Of a DNA stretch of 64,000 nt, positions 44,365 through 55,781 are shown piece after piece. The DNA is from Argentina anserina (Eukaryota; Streptophyta; Magnoliopsida; Rosales; Rosaceae), in NCBI RefSeq assembly GCF_933775445.1, contig NC_065873.1:5828001-5892000 (forward strand), read 5' to 3'. The notes beneath the pieces are model-generated. The model made no database searches. It was not told the DNA's origin and was given only the letters and a program-made list of their open reading frames with translations. Made by a program: the position numbers and the translations under genes. Each line of letters begins with the position of its first letter. The first letter of the stretch is position 1.

Positions 44365-45110
44365 TTAGCATCCCATGACTTTGTTGGGTTGCAGCAGAGG
44401 TTTCTCAACCACAGAACCATCGTTCCCAGCCAAAGCTCTATACTTGTCTTTCCTCGTAAAACTGGAGATATCATATGCAAGAGTACTCGCCGCTATAATT
44501 CTCTGTATATAATTCGCCACCTCATGGCTAGATTTGCCTGCCTGCAAGTCAACTCCGGATTAATCTAGTATACATCAATGTATGTTATACATCCTACATC
44601 CAACGGTTGACAATGAATATTATTTTTCTGACCCCACTCATAAAACAATATCGACTGTCGCATGTGAGATGTATAACATACATTAATGTATATTAGAATT
44701 TTCTGTCAACTCCGCCGGCAGCTTGTTTAAAAATATGACCTCGTATTCTGGGCTAGGGTTCATGAAAAACTAAAAAGGGTCCATCCCCTTCCATCCACGC
44801 CCCATCGTCCCATGGAGCATGCTCATCTTGTTCACCATCGCCAATTTGCCACTGGAACGAGCTCGTTAGTTAGCTCTGCAAAAAGTGCGGAGAACCTCAA
44901 AAGAAACGGCTCCCGACAGGTGGTTCCCTTGGGGCAGATTGCAAGGTCACCTTATTCTAGTAGCTTCTTGATCATGGCAGCGTCTTTGTCACGGAATAAG
45001 TGACTGCAGGGATGGGGCGGCCGAGAGCGGTGGAGAGGAGGATAGAGTTGAGGAGGGTTCGGTGGGAGTAGATGAAGAGAACGCCGGACTCGCCGGTGGA
45101 TTTTGTAACA
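44365..45110 (-). pseudogene. Glycerol-3-phosphate acyltransferase pseudogene (plant GPAT, cutin/suberin type)
   Basis: Plant membrane GPATs make lysophosphatidic acid for cutin or suberin. Minus-strand blocks: [91 protein letters not shown] and [18 protein letters not shown]...[15 protein letters not shown], ending NKVMGC at a natural stop. Only the C-terminal acyltransferase half is present. The HX4D motif reads HRTLLN (catalytic Asp lost) and the EGTTCREP block reads KGTTCREP. There are stops after KLLE and in GMDPF, a deletion after TYSV, several shifts, and a MITE at 44558-44704. It is clearly dead. Confidence 0.9.
44558..44704. mobile_element. 147-bp MITE inside the GPAT pseudogene
   Basis: Inverted ends GATTAATCTAGTATACATCAATG and (inverse) GAAAATTCTAATATACATTAATG, followed by TATGTTATACATC on both sides. 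A direct repeat GTCAACTCCG (44548-44557 and 44705-44714), part of the GPAT coding sequence, flanks it. A 9-10 bp duplication suggests a MULE-type element. Confidence 0.82.
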
Positions 45111-46059
45111 AGTGTTTTACACTTCGTTTATTAAGTAATTTTACCGGATGAGTTTCTCCATATGTACTTCTTCCCATTATCAATAACATGTATGATGTTT
45201 CTCTCGAGTATTAGTCTCCAACTCTCACTCCGGATAAGGCATACACACACAATCTCTCCAAAAACAAAAATATAAAAATAATCAAGTACATGACCTTCAA
45301 CAAAAATATTGTCTCCGGATCATGATACATGTCATACAAACTCCAACAATAACTAATCAATACAAAACAAAAACTACAGCTAATAACACAACGCATCCGC
45401 CATGCCCCCTACTCCATGGCATTGTCACTTTGTGTAGAGCCCCCGGCTCCCCCCTTCTTCACCATCTAGATGTCAAGGGCTTGTTCAGGCGGTGCCCCCT
45501 TCTTCATAAAGGGTTTAGGCGCCCCTACCAATCTCGACCGGATCAATGTCTGGCCGGGTCGCATCACTAAACTCGGGGACTAATCCGGAATTTTTTATTT
45601 CGAAATATATACATATATATATATATATTAATTAATATATTTTTAATCAAAATTTAGACTCAATTCTTATCAACCAATTAATAATTGGAATTTGTAATTA
45701 TTGACCAAACAAAATGAAAGAACCTTTATTTCTCAAGTAAACTGGGAATTGGTCTTTGGTCCATTCAGTAACAAATAAATAGGAATTTATAGTTGTACCT
45801 CGTTAAAAAAGACTTCTTGTAAAAGAGAATACAACATAAATGAACCCCCCCCCTTTAAAAATAAAATTAAGTAGTTCTTAAATACTAATTTAATTATCGT
45901 AATTTTAATATTTTATTAATATTTATAGTAAAAGATATTTATAATAGAGTAGCAACACCAAACTTCTTGATATAACAAGAAATTTAGTATTGCTCCTTTA
46001 CTTTCAAAACTTTCGCGAACTCATATATACTAAGACCAAAGTATTATCCATTGATAGAT
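45111..46059. other. Intergenic DNA
   Basis: No recognised gene. A (TA)-rich tract lies at 45607-45630 and an eight-C run near 45846-45853. Possible upstream sequence of the GPAT pseudogene, but no GPAT exon could be read. Confidence 0.4.
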
Positions 46060-46066
46060 GGAAGTC

Positions 46067-46490
46067 TTATCCATTGATAGACAAAACTTCAACAGCAGCT
46101 AGGTCTAGAGAGAAATTATGATCATTACATTCGTGCACAAGTTCCATACCAAGGTTGGCAAGGTTTATAATATCAACCCAAGTATTAATTACATGACCTT
46201 GACTATCAACTGCAGATTGATTGGAATTAAAACCATTTAAGTTAAAATCCATAGTGGTGATACCTAAAGCGGTGAACCAGATACCTACTATAGGCCAAAC
46301 AGCTAAGAAGAAGTATAAAGAACGAGAATTGTTGAAACTAGCATATTGGAAGATCAATCGGCCAAAATAACCATGAACGGCTACGATATTATAGGTTTCT
46401 TCCTCTTGACCGAATCTGTAACCTTCATTAGCATAATCATTTTCTGTGGTTCCCTATTCAAACTAGAGGTTACCATAGAACCATGCATAG
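46067..46490 (-). pseudogene. psbA: psbA (photosystem II D1) fragment of plastid origin
   Basis: The minus strand reads the C-terminal part of D1, from about SAMHGSLVTSSL down to the natural stop after [13 protein letters not shown]. Many residues differ from the highly conserved D1, for example HECNDHNF and [10 protein letters not shown], and the frame is disturbed around 46360-46460. D1 is almost invariant in plastids, so these changes show relaxed constraint in the nucleus. Confidence 0.92.
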
Positions 46491-46511
46491 CACTATAATT
46501 ATTATTTTGCT

Positions 46512-47287
46512 ACAGTGGAAGAATCGTTTGGGTGTTCCAATATCAATAGGTTGATTGTTTCGCTCTTGTATCTTCCAAAAGGAAAAAAGATCTCTGAGAG
46601 CTGTTTCTTGGATCCGAAATAGAGTACTTGGGTTCTCCCAATAACTAAAAAGTGTATCATGCCTAAATCTAAATGGGGTTCGCAGTGGTGGAGGAACTGG
46701 ATCTAAAAAAGAGGTATTCTAGTTGTAAGCTATCTAATGAAACCGTCGCTGGAATTGAGATCTCATTCAAAGATAAAGATATCAAATATCTGGAGTTTAT
46801 TTTTGTATATTATATGGATGATCCGATTCACAAGGACCGTGATTGGGAATTGTTTGATCGTCTTTCTCCGAGGAAGAGGCGAAACATACTCAACTTGAAT
46901 TCGGGGCAACTATTCAAATTCCTAGTGAAAGACTGGATTTGTTATCTCATGTTTGCTTTTCATGAAAAAATGCCAATTGAAGTAGGGGTTTTCGTCAAAC
47001 AACAAGGAGCTGAGTCAACTATTCAATCAAATGAAATGGAGCATGTTTCCCATCTCTTCTCGAGAAACAAGTGGGCTATGCAAAATTGTGCTCAATTTCA
47101 TATGTGGCAATTCCGCCAAGATCTCTTCTTTAGTTGGGGAAGAATCCACATGAATCTGATTTTTTGAAGAACAAATCGAGAGAGAATTGGTTAGACAATG
47201 TGTGGTTGGTAAATAAGGATTTGTTGTTTAGAAAGGCGCAGAATGTATCGTCAAATATTCAATATGATTCCACAAGATTTAGTTTTG
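46512..47287 (+). pseudogene. ycf2: ycf2 fragment of plastid origin
   Basis: Reads an internal part of the large plastid Ycf2 ATPase-like protein: [17 protein letters not shown], then [71 protein letters not shown] and [13 protein letters not shown]. Frameshifts occur near 46680 and near 47150, and a small deletion follows RNKWA. It stops where 23S rRNA sequence starts, so the long frame over 47134-47430 is a chimera and not a gene. Confidence 0.9.
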
Positions 47288-47424
47288 TTCAATGGCCTAA
47301 GATTAAGCCGAAAGGCGTAGTCGAAGGACAACATGTGAATATTTATGTACTACCCCTTGTTGGTCCCGACTTCCGAGGGACGGAGGAGGCTAGGTTAGCC
47401 GAAAGATGGTTATCGGTTCAAGGT
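47288..47424 (+). pseudogene. rrn23: Plastid 23S rRNA fragment
   Basis: AAGCCGAAAGGCGTAGTCGA, then GGACAACA(T/G)GTGAATAT and GAGGGACGGAGGAGGCTAGG with GTTAGCCGAAAGATGGTTATCGGTTCAAGG are conserved 23S rRNA sequence. It covers about 135 bases only. Confidence 0.88.
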
Positions 47425-48060
47425 ACATAGATATTTTTCTGTGGATCATTAATATTTCTAGGATCAATACACAACCGTTTTTGACTCAATACAAAAATTA
47501 TTAATAAATACATTATGAATAATGAAACAAATAAAAAAAAACGGATAAAAGTTTAATTCGTTTTATTTTGACTATAAAAAAGGAACTATATAATACTAAT
47601 ATAAGTAATAAAAATTCAAATACTTTTTGTGACTTATTCGACTTTTCACGTTCATGAGAATTTCTTCTCATCCCCTTGTGAATCAAACGATTAAAAATAA
47701 AATACATGGTAAATGATATACTGAATCGTGGGATTCTTTGAAATTTCATTTATTTTTTCTTTGAATAATAAAAAAAGGAAACAAAAAAGTAAAATAAAAA
47801 AAGTTCAAGTCTTTTCATGTAAATTAGGGGCAATAAAGTTCTATGGAAAAACGGTGATTGGTTTGAAGAAGAGGTGAGATCAATTCAGAAGTACTTTGTT
47901 TTTTTTATTATTATTATTAAAATAATAATTATATAAAACTAATAATTATAAGAATTTTCTCTTTATCTTTAAAGAACTAAAGAGTAGAAATTATAATATA
48001 GAAAATAGAATTCAAATTTATTATTTCTAATTGTATAGTTTAATGGTATTGAAGTCCCTT
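47425..48060. other. AT-rich DNA next to the NUPT
   Basis: No gene. The composition and A/T runs resemble plastid spacer DNA, so the NUPT may continue here, but I cannot match it to a plastid region. Confidence 0.4.
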
Positions 48061-48099
48061 TGGCAAACTCATAATATTCGACCGGACCGGCCCAACCAT

Positions 48100-50930
48100 T
48101 GAGGGGACCGAACCCCCGGACGGTTGTGACTAAGAAAGAGCCTCCCCATCTTTCTCAATCACAACCGCGGCTTTCCCCTTGCTACCCGAGCCTGAGGACT
48201 TTGACCTGCGTTCCGGAGGCACCGATCAGGTTTGACCAGACCTGCCCATATCCGCCCGGGGCTCGAGTACCTTGTTCTTTCGACTTGACCCCTCAACTTC
48301 GCCCGGCTGGCGAGACTTGCTCTTCTATGGCCGGGATTTTAAAGCCTCCGTTACCTCTTCTTGCTACTTCACCTCAAAGAAAGCCTTCACCTTGACTACA
48401 TGTACGAACCTAGCCTTCTCCCCATCCTCCAAAAACTTCTCATTCCCTTTCCTCCACCCTTACTAGTATCCGCGAGCGGTTGCTCCTTCTAGCACACCAT
48501 GATACTCAATGCCACCCTTGTATTCCTCAACAGCCCTGGCCTCTTTATTCTACCACTCTTTCTCCACCCTTGACCTCTCTCTCCTCTTCCAGTCTTCCTA
48601 AGTCCCGCCAATCTCCGCCCAGACTTCTCCCTTTATCTCCTCCCATGTTTGGGCCATTACAGCCAGTAGGTTCTCATAATCCGCTTTTGGCTGCATCCAA
48701 CGCGGTGGCATGTTTCTGGCTCAGTTCATCCTCCCTCTTTTTCAGCCACTCTCCTTGTTCATCTCCACTAGCTTGACATGATTCTTGGAAAAATCCACCA
48801 TGGCCTTGTTCTTCTCCTGCAACATTGCCTCATTTTTCTTGTCCAAATCGAACAACCAGGCCACCTCCTGGTCGCTGGGTTCCACCTGCTCACTCAAAGT
48901 TTGGGCCCGCTATTCGGCCTCCTCCAACAGTGTCTCCGCTCCCTCAGCCCTCAGCCGCTGAGACTCCCTCTGGTTCAACACTTCGTCAAGATAGTTTTGC
49001 ACCCCCTCCAGCCAACTTGCAGCTCTTCTTCACTAAACCGCTCCTTCAGCTGATCATTCGTGTAGTATATCCAGACCGCCAGTTGCCATATACTAGAGTA
49101 AAATACCCACAAACTATCCACATAAAAGGAGGACAGTAGAAGTAGAAGGGCCACACCCCCTCCCTTCATACCAACCTTCGCCCGACCGCTACTATGAGAT
49201 TTCGATTTTACCTTCTTCCTTGCGACCATCTTTATCCTTTTCGACTTTTTTACAGTCGCCTCACCCGTCTCCTCCGCCGGCCATTTATCCCCTCGCCTTT
49301 AAATACCCACCTCCTCTACCACCATCCCAAACGGACCACCAGCAGCGACGGTATCACCCGAGGACAGCTCCACCAAATTCGATCCGGCCCCAAGAGGCTC
49401 TTGGACCTATTCCTACTTTTGTGGCACAACTCGCTCTACACGGGACTCTCCATTCCATCCGATGATCGAGGTGACTCCAGCTAGACCGTCCTCTCTTCGG
49501 GCGACACCGGTCGGGCCACCTCTGTCTCCGGCTGAGGAACAGTCGCCCGAACCACCTTTTTCTCTTCTTGTTCCTCCGACTCCTCTAATAGAGCCGGGGA
49601 CTCCACCCCTAAAACTCCTCTATTTCAGGCGGGAGTCTGCAATAATCCTTGCCTGAAAGTTGCAGCAAAATTTCCCCCGTTCCCTGTCTATAGACAGGTT
49701 TTTCCCCCTTGGCCGCCGACAGTTACATGTCCAGGCATCGGCCCGTAGCAATAACCACCTCATACCGCTCCAAAAGCTCTTTGTCCTCCAACCAATCGTA
49801 CACACCTTGGCCTATCCACAAGGTGTATGGTGGATCTGGTACACACACAAAACAGTCAAGACTACCGCTTACAAAGCAAAACACAAAAATCGACAACATC
49901 GCTAAACACAAAAGTCGCACTTATTTGGCGCCACACCCAGCCAAAAATGTTTCAATACAGCCGACCGAGTCAACCGGAAGGCACTCCGTAGGTCTTCATC
50001 AAAAATATGAAGGACTAGGACCGGCCGTTTCTCCATCAACTCCGATAATCCGGCCTTCATACCTTTAACTACATCACACGTACTAATTAGTTTCCATTAA
50101 AGTATCACCAACACTACCAATGACAAAAATAGACTTACTTATCGATTGGAAATGTGTGGGGACATTAAAGAAATTCCCCTCCTCTTGCCATGTTCCCTCG
50201 ACCAGAAACATCTTATCCCTCCACATTTTATGTGTGCTGGAGGGCAAGTCAGTAATCGCCAGGCCGAAATTGTCTTGGTTTTTCGTCCAGAGTTGGACAC
50301 ATTTGACACTCCCAAACTTGATGCTATACCCTAACCCATAGCATGTAAAGAACTCGTGGTAACATGGCATCGCCTGGTGTAAGGCTCGATACATCACTCC
50401 AAAGTTTAAGATCTCCATCATCATATTCAGTGTCACTTGGGTCGGCACCACATTCAAACACGCTAACATATTTTGAACGTACATCTGCAGCAGTAATGTG
50501 AAACTGCACCCCAACATATACTAGAAAATTGCAAAATACCCTTCTGGAGGGGCATAAGATTCTTCAACCGACGCCAACACCGCTAATTTCATTTGTTCGG
50601 GAATTTTCCACCTCACCCGGATGGCGTCTAAGTTCTCCAATGTCGCCAACTTCTTTGGCAAATCCACTCGCTGACCGTCTGTCAACACATACACCTTTGA
50701 TGAACTAGATGAGTCCAGTTGTTCAGACATGCGAGCTTCACTTAAGGATACATGTGACAAGGAAACAGAAAAGTCAGGCCCGGATCAATAATCCTGGCTG
50801 GATGGTGCCCCCGCACAAATGATGGAATGCCCATTTGAATTGACCCCATGTCCAATGTGCTCGAGCATGAGCCGGATAAGCTCGGCATATCAGCGGTCTC
50901 ACTCCCGGACACATAGCCCAGATTTCCCAT
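48100..50930 (-). pseudogene. Degenerate retroelement-type gene (resembles 'putative gypsy type transposon' domain)
   Basis: Three minus-strand pieces run in order. 50930-50742 is an acidic Ser-rich N-terminus (MGNLGYVSGSETADMPSLSG). 50760-50521 has LDAIRVRWKIPEQMKLAV and ends APPEGYFAIF, then an in-frame TAG at about 50519-50521. 50517-50083 reads YVQNMLACLNVVPTQVTLNM and GLGYSIKFGSVKCVQLW and ends after KMWRDKMFLVEG. The PPEGY...Y(M)LG...L(N)VVPTQ...MWRDKMFFV order matches my memory of the plant PF04195-type domain, found in LTR elements and their relatives. Further down, 49229-48975 (DQLKERFSEEELQ) and other minus frames look like a broken coiled-coil C-terminus. No protease, RT or integrase is seen. 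Confidence 0.62.
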
Positions 50931-51286
50931 TCCAAACTACAAACCCATAAAATTAAATTCTACCCCAATCTCCTCAATCTAGCATACAAAATTCAAATTC
51001 AAAAAGGAAACCTCAATATTTTCATCTACCCTTCGTTCTTGACATTCATAACCCAACAACAACCTTTAAGTTAAAAAAAAACCCATATTCCGAAAAATTC
51101 CAAAATCCAAAAGCCTAAATCCCAAAGCTCCAATTCAAACAAACACAACAAATAATCGAGAAATACTTACTACTCACAATGACAATTAAAGAGGATCTTT
51201 AGCCTTTCGATGACAATTAAAGAGGAACTTCAGGTCTGACACGATCTGGGTTGTGGGGGGTGTGCACGAACTCGTTGAGCCTCTTG

Positions 51287-51289
<3 letters not shown>

Positions 51290-51328
<39 letters not shown>
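51290..51328. repeat. (CT)n/(GA)n microsatellite
   Basis: About 19 uninterrupted CT units. The Arg-Glu repeat frames read over it on the minus strand are artefacts. Confidence 0.95.
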
Positions 51329-51336
<8 letters not shown>

Positions 51337-51384
51337 TAATCTCTTTTCTCTCTTTCAAACTTTCCCCAAGAGAGGGAAACCACT

Positions 51385-51393
51385 GCGTATTTA
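51385..51393 (-). promoter_or_regulatory. TATA-like box upstream of the degenerate minus-strand gene
   Basis: On the minus strand CTCTATAAATACGC is a good TATA box about 450 bases upstream of the first Met codon of the relic, followed by a GA-repeat leader (51290-51328) as in many plant promoters. Confidence 0.5.
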
Positions 51394-51477
51394 TAGAGGG
51401 AAAACCTCCTCGAATACTCGGCCACCAAACAATGATCGCCATGTCTCCATCCACATGCCCACCATGTATATGGCCCT

Positions 51478-51481
<4 letters not shown>

Positions 51482-51514
<33 letters not shown>
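51482..51514. repeat. (TG)n microsatellite
   Basis: About 16 TG units; Cys-Val and Thr-His repeat frames over it are artefacts. Confidence 0.95.
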
Positions 51515-51515
<1 letters not shown>

Positions 51516-51559
51516 GTTAATACCTCCTCGCTGAAGGACATTTCTGACGAGATTCATCT

Positions 51560-53114
51560 CTTTTCCGGCCAGCCTCCGGGCCAAACCGGGGGTGGGTTTG
51601 TTCCCACCAGTGTCACATCCGACGGAGGGTGGTCGGCATCCCCAGAAGCCCCCGTTGGCACCTGTTGCGATGACACAAAGGGGGCTGCTTACAACAGTTT
51701 CTTCCCGCTTAGCATGCGCATTTCTCCCACATCGAGATATGGGAGAACCAGCATTCTTCTCAAGGCCTATAAAAGGTCTCAGAAACTTCCAAAAGAGGTA
51801 ATGTCATTTTAAGTCTTTAACTTCCTGCTTATGAGCCTAAAACTTACTAACTTAAGCATCGAAGAGTCATACGCCGGCGCACCACCAGCCCTGTGACTTT
51901 GACCCAGCTGCCTTTTGCAGGCAACCTAGGCGGATGAAGGACTAGAAGTGCTTTCCCGGGCGGATATATCATCATTATCCGGCCGACCCAACCGTTCAGC
52001 ATTTAGTCGAATTCCAACCCGACCCAAACATGTGTATATTCATATGTATTCACATATTCAAAACAAATATGCATTTAAAAAAAAATTCAACCATCATTTT
52101 TTTTCGTGAGTATATTTGTTTTTTTTAATCGAAGAACAAAAAAGTTGAAGAACAAATATTTTAGAAAAATATTTTGAAGAAAAAATAGAACTCAAATGTA
52201 TATAATAAAATATGGTTTTTAGATATTTTCAAAGGAAAAAATAACTATTAGATTTGGAAAAGATTTGATAGTCTTTCTACTTAACAACGATATTGCATAA
52301 ATTTGAAAAAGATATGATGTGTCTATGTGACTAGACTTGACACATATGATTAAATCATTTAAGGCCTAAATTTTTAAGGTCTACAATCATTTTCCTTAAA
52401 GAATCTATGTTAAAAATGAGACTGAGGAAGATCATTTGGTTACTCTGAACACTGTACGACATATCCAAAAGGATCTGAAATGCGTACAGCTTTGATGTTG
52501 TTATATTCGAGAGTAATTAAACCACCCTTATTTTTGGAGTAGAAGGGAATAGATGGAATATTTGGTGCAGTCTTGTGTTGTTTTCACGGCCAATTACTTG
52601 TTTGGTAACATATTTACATGCATATCGAGTACAGTTGATCTGGTTTTCAAATTAATTAACCAAGCAGCTGCTAAGTGCGCGCAACTTTCCATACCAGAAA
52701 TTATAAAACGTTCACTGACCACAGTCACCTGTCACCATGTATAACTTGTCATAATTCTATACAAAATGTGTTCCATATATGCATGCTTAATTTTGCTAAT
52801 CTTTACCTATTAGTATCCAAAGAAAAGAGGGAAAATATCTTTTAGTAATTTATTCCAGGGCTCTCATTTTCTGGTCTTTGTTTGACAATCGAACGTTATA
52901 ATTTATGTTGTCAAAAAACGTTATAATATTAAATAAGTTCATGTGAAAATATTGAAATTATAGATGCATTATTAATGTAATCAGCTAGCGAGTGCAAGAT
53001 CCAATCGATAATAGTTCTGATGCAATAACCAATTAAAGAAATGTGAAAACATGCATGGCCAGATTAACCTTGTCTCTGATCACAAGTAGAAACAGATGAA
53101 TGAGATTATATGTA
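51560..53114. other. Intergenic DNA
   Basis: 51560-52010 is GC-richer and may be the outer part of the degenerate retroelement. 52020-53114 is AT-rich with no recognised gene. Confidence 0.4.
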
Positions 53115-53235
53115 TTGGAGTAACGTAACATTTTTTCTTTTGAAAAAATAACGAAATTATATTAACAAACTAAAAGAATACATGGAGCGATGCAAGCATC
53201 GAAAAACAATAAAAGATAGTGAGATGCACAATCTA

Positions 53236-53420
53236 TGGCTCATCATTTAGCCCGCGGACCCGAAAAGCCCGCGGAGCCCGGCAAGCCCGACGGGTTTTTA
53301 CCCGGCCCGCGAGAAAGTCCGCTTCCGTGGGTAGAGGGCCAGGCTTAAATTAGAGGTGTGAAGCCCGGCCCGGCCCGCCAAAAGCCCACAAGGCCCAGCC
53401 CGTAAAAGCCCGCCAAATAA
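53236..53420. other. GCCCGG-rich block, possibly a hAT terminus
   Basis: Dense AGCCCGCGG, GGCCCGGCCCGCC and AAGCCCG motifs. Such blocks occur at ends of plant hAT elements. No matching opposite end is visible on the right side of the array. Confidence 0.35.
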
Positions 53421-53448
53421 TAAAATATTATACATACATATTTTATTA

Positions 53449-54735
53449 GGTTTAGAATAAAACTATTGCATTATGAAGCAACTATATTAAGGAAACTTGT
53501 CGAGATCGATCGACACCAGTCGATATGATCGGTATATATATTTAGTGACCCTGTAAAAATTTCATCTAATTCGGAACTCGTTTAACCGTCGGAATTTCCG
53601 GTAAACCGAAAACAACACTAATATGTCATAAGGGAAGACCCATTACCAAAATGCGAATACCAAAAGTCGTTTGCATATCTGAAATAACCTAATTTTTGTC
53701 ACCGATTGTGTGCGGTCGCACCAAGGAAACTCATTTGGCAAAGTCCCGGTCAATGAGGATTTTAATATGTCAAAACGCCTTTTTCTTTGTAGACCGTAGG
53801 TACGGACGGTCAAACATTATCCAAAACGGACGAAATTTTTACGGGTTCCTTAAATATATATACCGATCATATCTACTGGTGTCGATCGACCATATTTCCA
53901 ACTAGAGTTATTGATCGCCGAAGCGTCTACTAATGTATCATAAGTTCATAACCTTTATATTAGGTTTATATTAAAACTATCGCATTATGAAGCGACTATA
54001 TGAAAGAAACTTGTCAGGATCGATCAACACTAGCCGATCTGATTGGTATATATATTTAGTGATCCTGTCAAAATTTCATCCAATTCGGACTTCATTTGAC
54101 CGTTGGAATTTTTGGTAAATCGAAAACACCACTAATATGCCCTAAGGGAGGACTTATTACAAATATGCGAATGCCGAAAGCCGTCTGCATATATGAAATC
54201 ACCTAATTTTTGTTACCTATCGTGCGCGGTCGAACTGAAGAAATCTATTTCGCAAAACCCCGGTTAATGAGGTTTAAATATGTCAAAACGCCTCTTTTTT
54301 AGTTGACCGTTGGTACGAACGGTCAAACCATCTCCAAAACGGACGAAATTTTTAGGGGTTCCCTAAATATATATACTGATCACATCTACTGGTGTCGATC
54401 GACCATATTTTGAATTGGAGTTGTCAATCGCCGAAGTGTCTACCAATGTATTATAACATTTATATTAGGTTTATAATAAAACGATCACATTATGAAGTGA
54501 CTATATAAAGGAAACTTATTGGAATCTATCGACACTAGCCGATGTGATTGGTATATATATTTAGTGACCCTGTAAAAATTTCATCCAATTCGGACTTCGT
54601 TTAACTGTCGGAATTTTCGGTAAATCGAAAACACCACTAATATGCCATAAGGGAGGACATATTACAAATATGCGAATGCCGAAAGCCATTTACATATATG
54701 AAATCACCTAATTTTTGTTACATATCGTGCGCGAT
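53449..54735. repeat. Tandem array, about 2.5 copies of a 505-514 bp palindromic unit
   Basis: Units start at 53449, 53963 and 54468 (GGTTTA(G/T)A(A/T)TAAAAC...CATTATGAAG). The third stops at about 54735. Units differ by many substitutions, and each keeps an internal inverted pair: GATCGACACCAGTCGATATGATCGGTATATATATTTA early in the unit and its near-inverse TAAATATATATACCGATCATATCTACTGGTGTCGATCGACC late in the unit, with about 90-110 bp of wider complementarity. No coding frame. Confidence 0.88.
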
Positions 54736-55070
54736 CGAAAATCACATTAAGGAGTAAATATAACCGGATAAACGTGTGACTTGATGCACTAAGGCATCAC
54801 GGCACTGCATATGTCACAAAAACAATGTAAAAGGAGGAGTAGCCGTAGCTGTAACTGTAACTAAGGAGATTTCCCAGGAATAACAGCTCAAGGGTAATCA
54901 AACGATCTATCAAGAACTAGGACCAATTCCAAAGTAAAATGAACAATTGTTTTGAACGCAAGATCCAACTACTAGCACACCCCGGGTCCCAAATACGGAT
55001 TTAAATCTAACCCGAAATCAAATGCTCCACCATATGAGGCCAAATAACAACCTGCACCAACAGCCCAAGG

Positions 55071-55093
55071 CCCCCCCCCCCCCCCCCCCCCCC
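55071..55093. repeat. Poly-C run (23 bases)
   Basis: An uninterrupted C homopolymer, rare in plant DNA and prone to sequencing-length error. Confidence 0.9.
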
Positions 55094-55781
55094 AAAAAGT
55101 CCAACCCAAAGGGAAAAACTATGGGCACCCAAACAATCGGGCACCTAGGATTTGCCAGTCAGAACTGAACCATTTTCCGCCGACCAGGCCAACCCAGCAG
55201 GCCTCCCTTGATTCTCGTCGCCATTTCACTCCTAACGCTGCCGGAAAGCTTCACCGCAAATGAAACAGCAAATTGGATCCAGAAGCCGGATTTGTGAGCC
55301 ACCTTCGCACCCGACAAACCGGGCCCTTATCACCTCCACTGATGTAGGTTCGACACCGACCAGGATCCCAAACTTGGATCCAGGTCCTTCACCGCGGCCG
55401 ACACCCAGTCCAAGCCTTGGACACCGTCAGGGACTCCTCTGGCCACCCACACGATCAACTTGGAGGAACCCAGATTTGCAACGCCTTCACCGCCCAAAAT
55501 GTCGCTACCCCGCCTTGCTTCGCTGGCTTCCCAGCAACCTTTGATTTCCCAGCCACCGCCACGCAAACCTGCGCATCAGAACGCCAGATCTGCCCTCTAA
55601 ACCTAGGGAGGAACCGCCCCGACCTTATGTTGTCGCCTTCCTCTAGTTGTGAACCAGAGAGAGACTTCCTTGTAGTTCCCCTCTAAAAGAGAGAAAGTTT
55701 GCCGAATTTGTGGTGCCGACCGCCGGCGCCACCTCCAAACCCTAGCAGAGCTCTCACCGAGAGCATTTGGAGTAACGTAAC

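Larger units (their letters stand above)
46060..47424. other. Nuclear plastid DNA mosaic (NUPT): psbA, ycf2 and 23S rRNA pieces
   Basis: Three plastid segments that are not neighbours in plastid genomes are joined: psbA C-terminal half (minus), an internal ycf2 piece (plus), and a piece of 23S rRNA (plus). All carry substitutions, and ycf2 carries indels, so this is an old nuclear copy and not contamination of the assembly by plastid reads. Confidence 0.9.
53130..55766 (-). mobile_element. Rearranged LINE (L1-type) with 15-bp target duplication
   Basis: A perfect direct repeat TTGGAGTAACGTAAC flanks it (53115-53129 and 55767-55781), the variable-length duplication typical of LINEs. On the minus strand the right side starts TGCTCTCGGTGAGAGCTCTGCTAGG, a 5' leader type seen in plant L1 elements. 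The left side ends with TTCTTTTAGTTTG...AATATAATTTCGTTATTTTTTC and an A-rich tail, the usual L1 3' end. No reverse transcriptase or endonuclease frame is present. The middle (about 53236-54735) is instead GC-rich GCCCGGCCC sequence and a tandem array, so the element was rebuilt by deletion and insertion. Confidence 0.72.

Noticed and set aside
47134..47430. 98-codon frame that looks like a novel protein
   Set aside because: Its first half is ycf2 and its second half is plastid 23S rRNA read as protein; a chimera of plastid insert pieces.
47800..47880. Possible plastid accD start (ATGGAAAAACGGTG)
   Set aside because: Only about a dozen bases resemble accD, and the following codons do not match.
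49194..49905. Plus-strand Pro-rich frames of 80-119 codons
   Set aside because: Antisense shadows of the degenerate minus-strand coiled-coil region.
51186..51541. Arg-Glu and Thr-His repeat peptides
   Set aside because: They read through (GA)n and (TG)n microsatellites.
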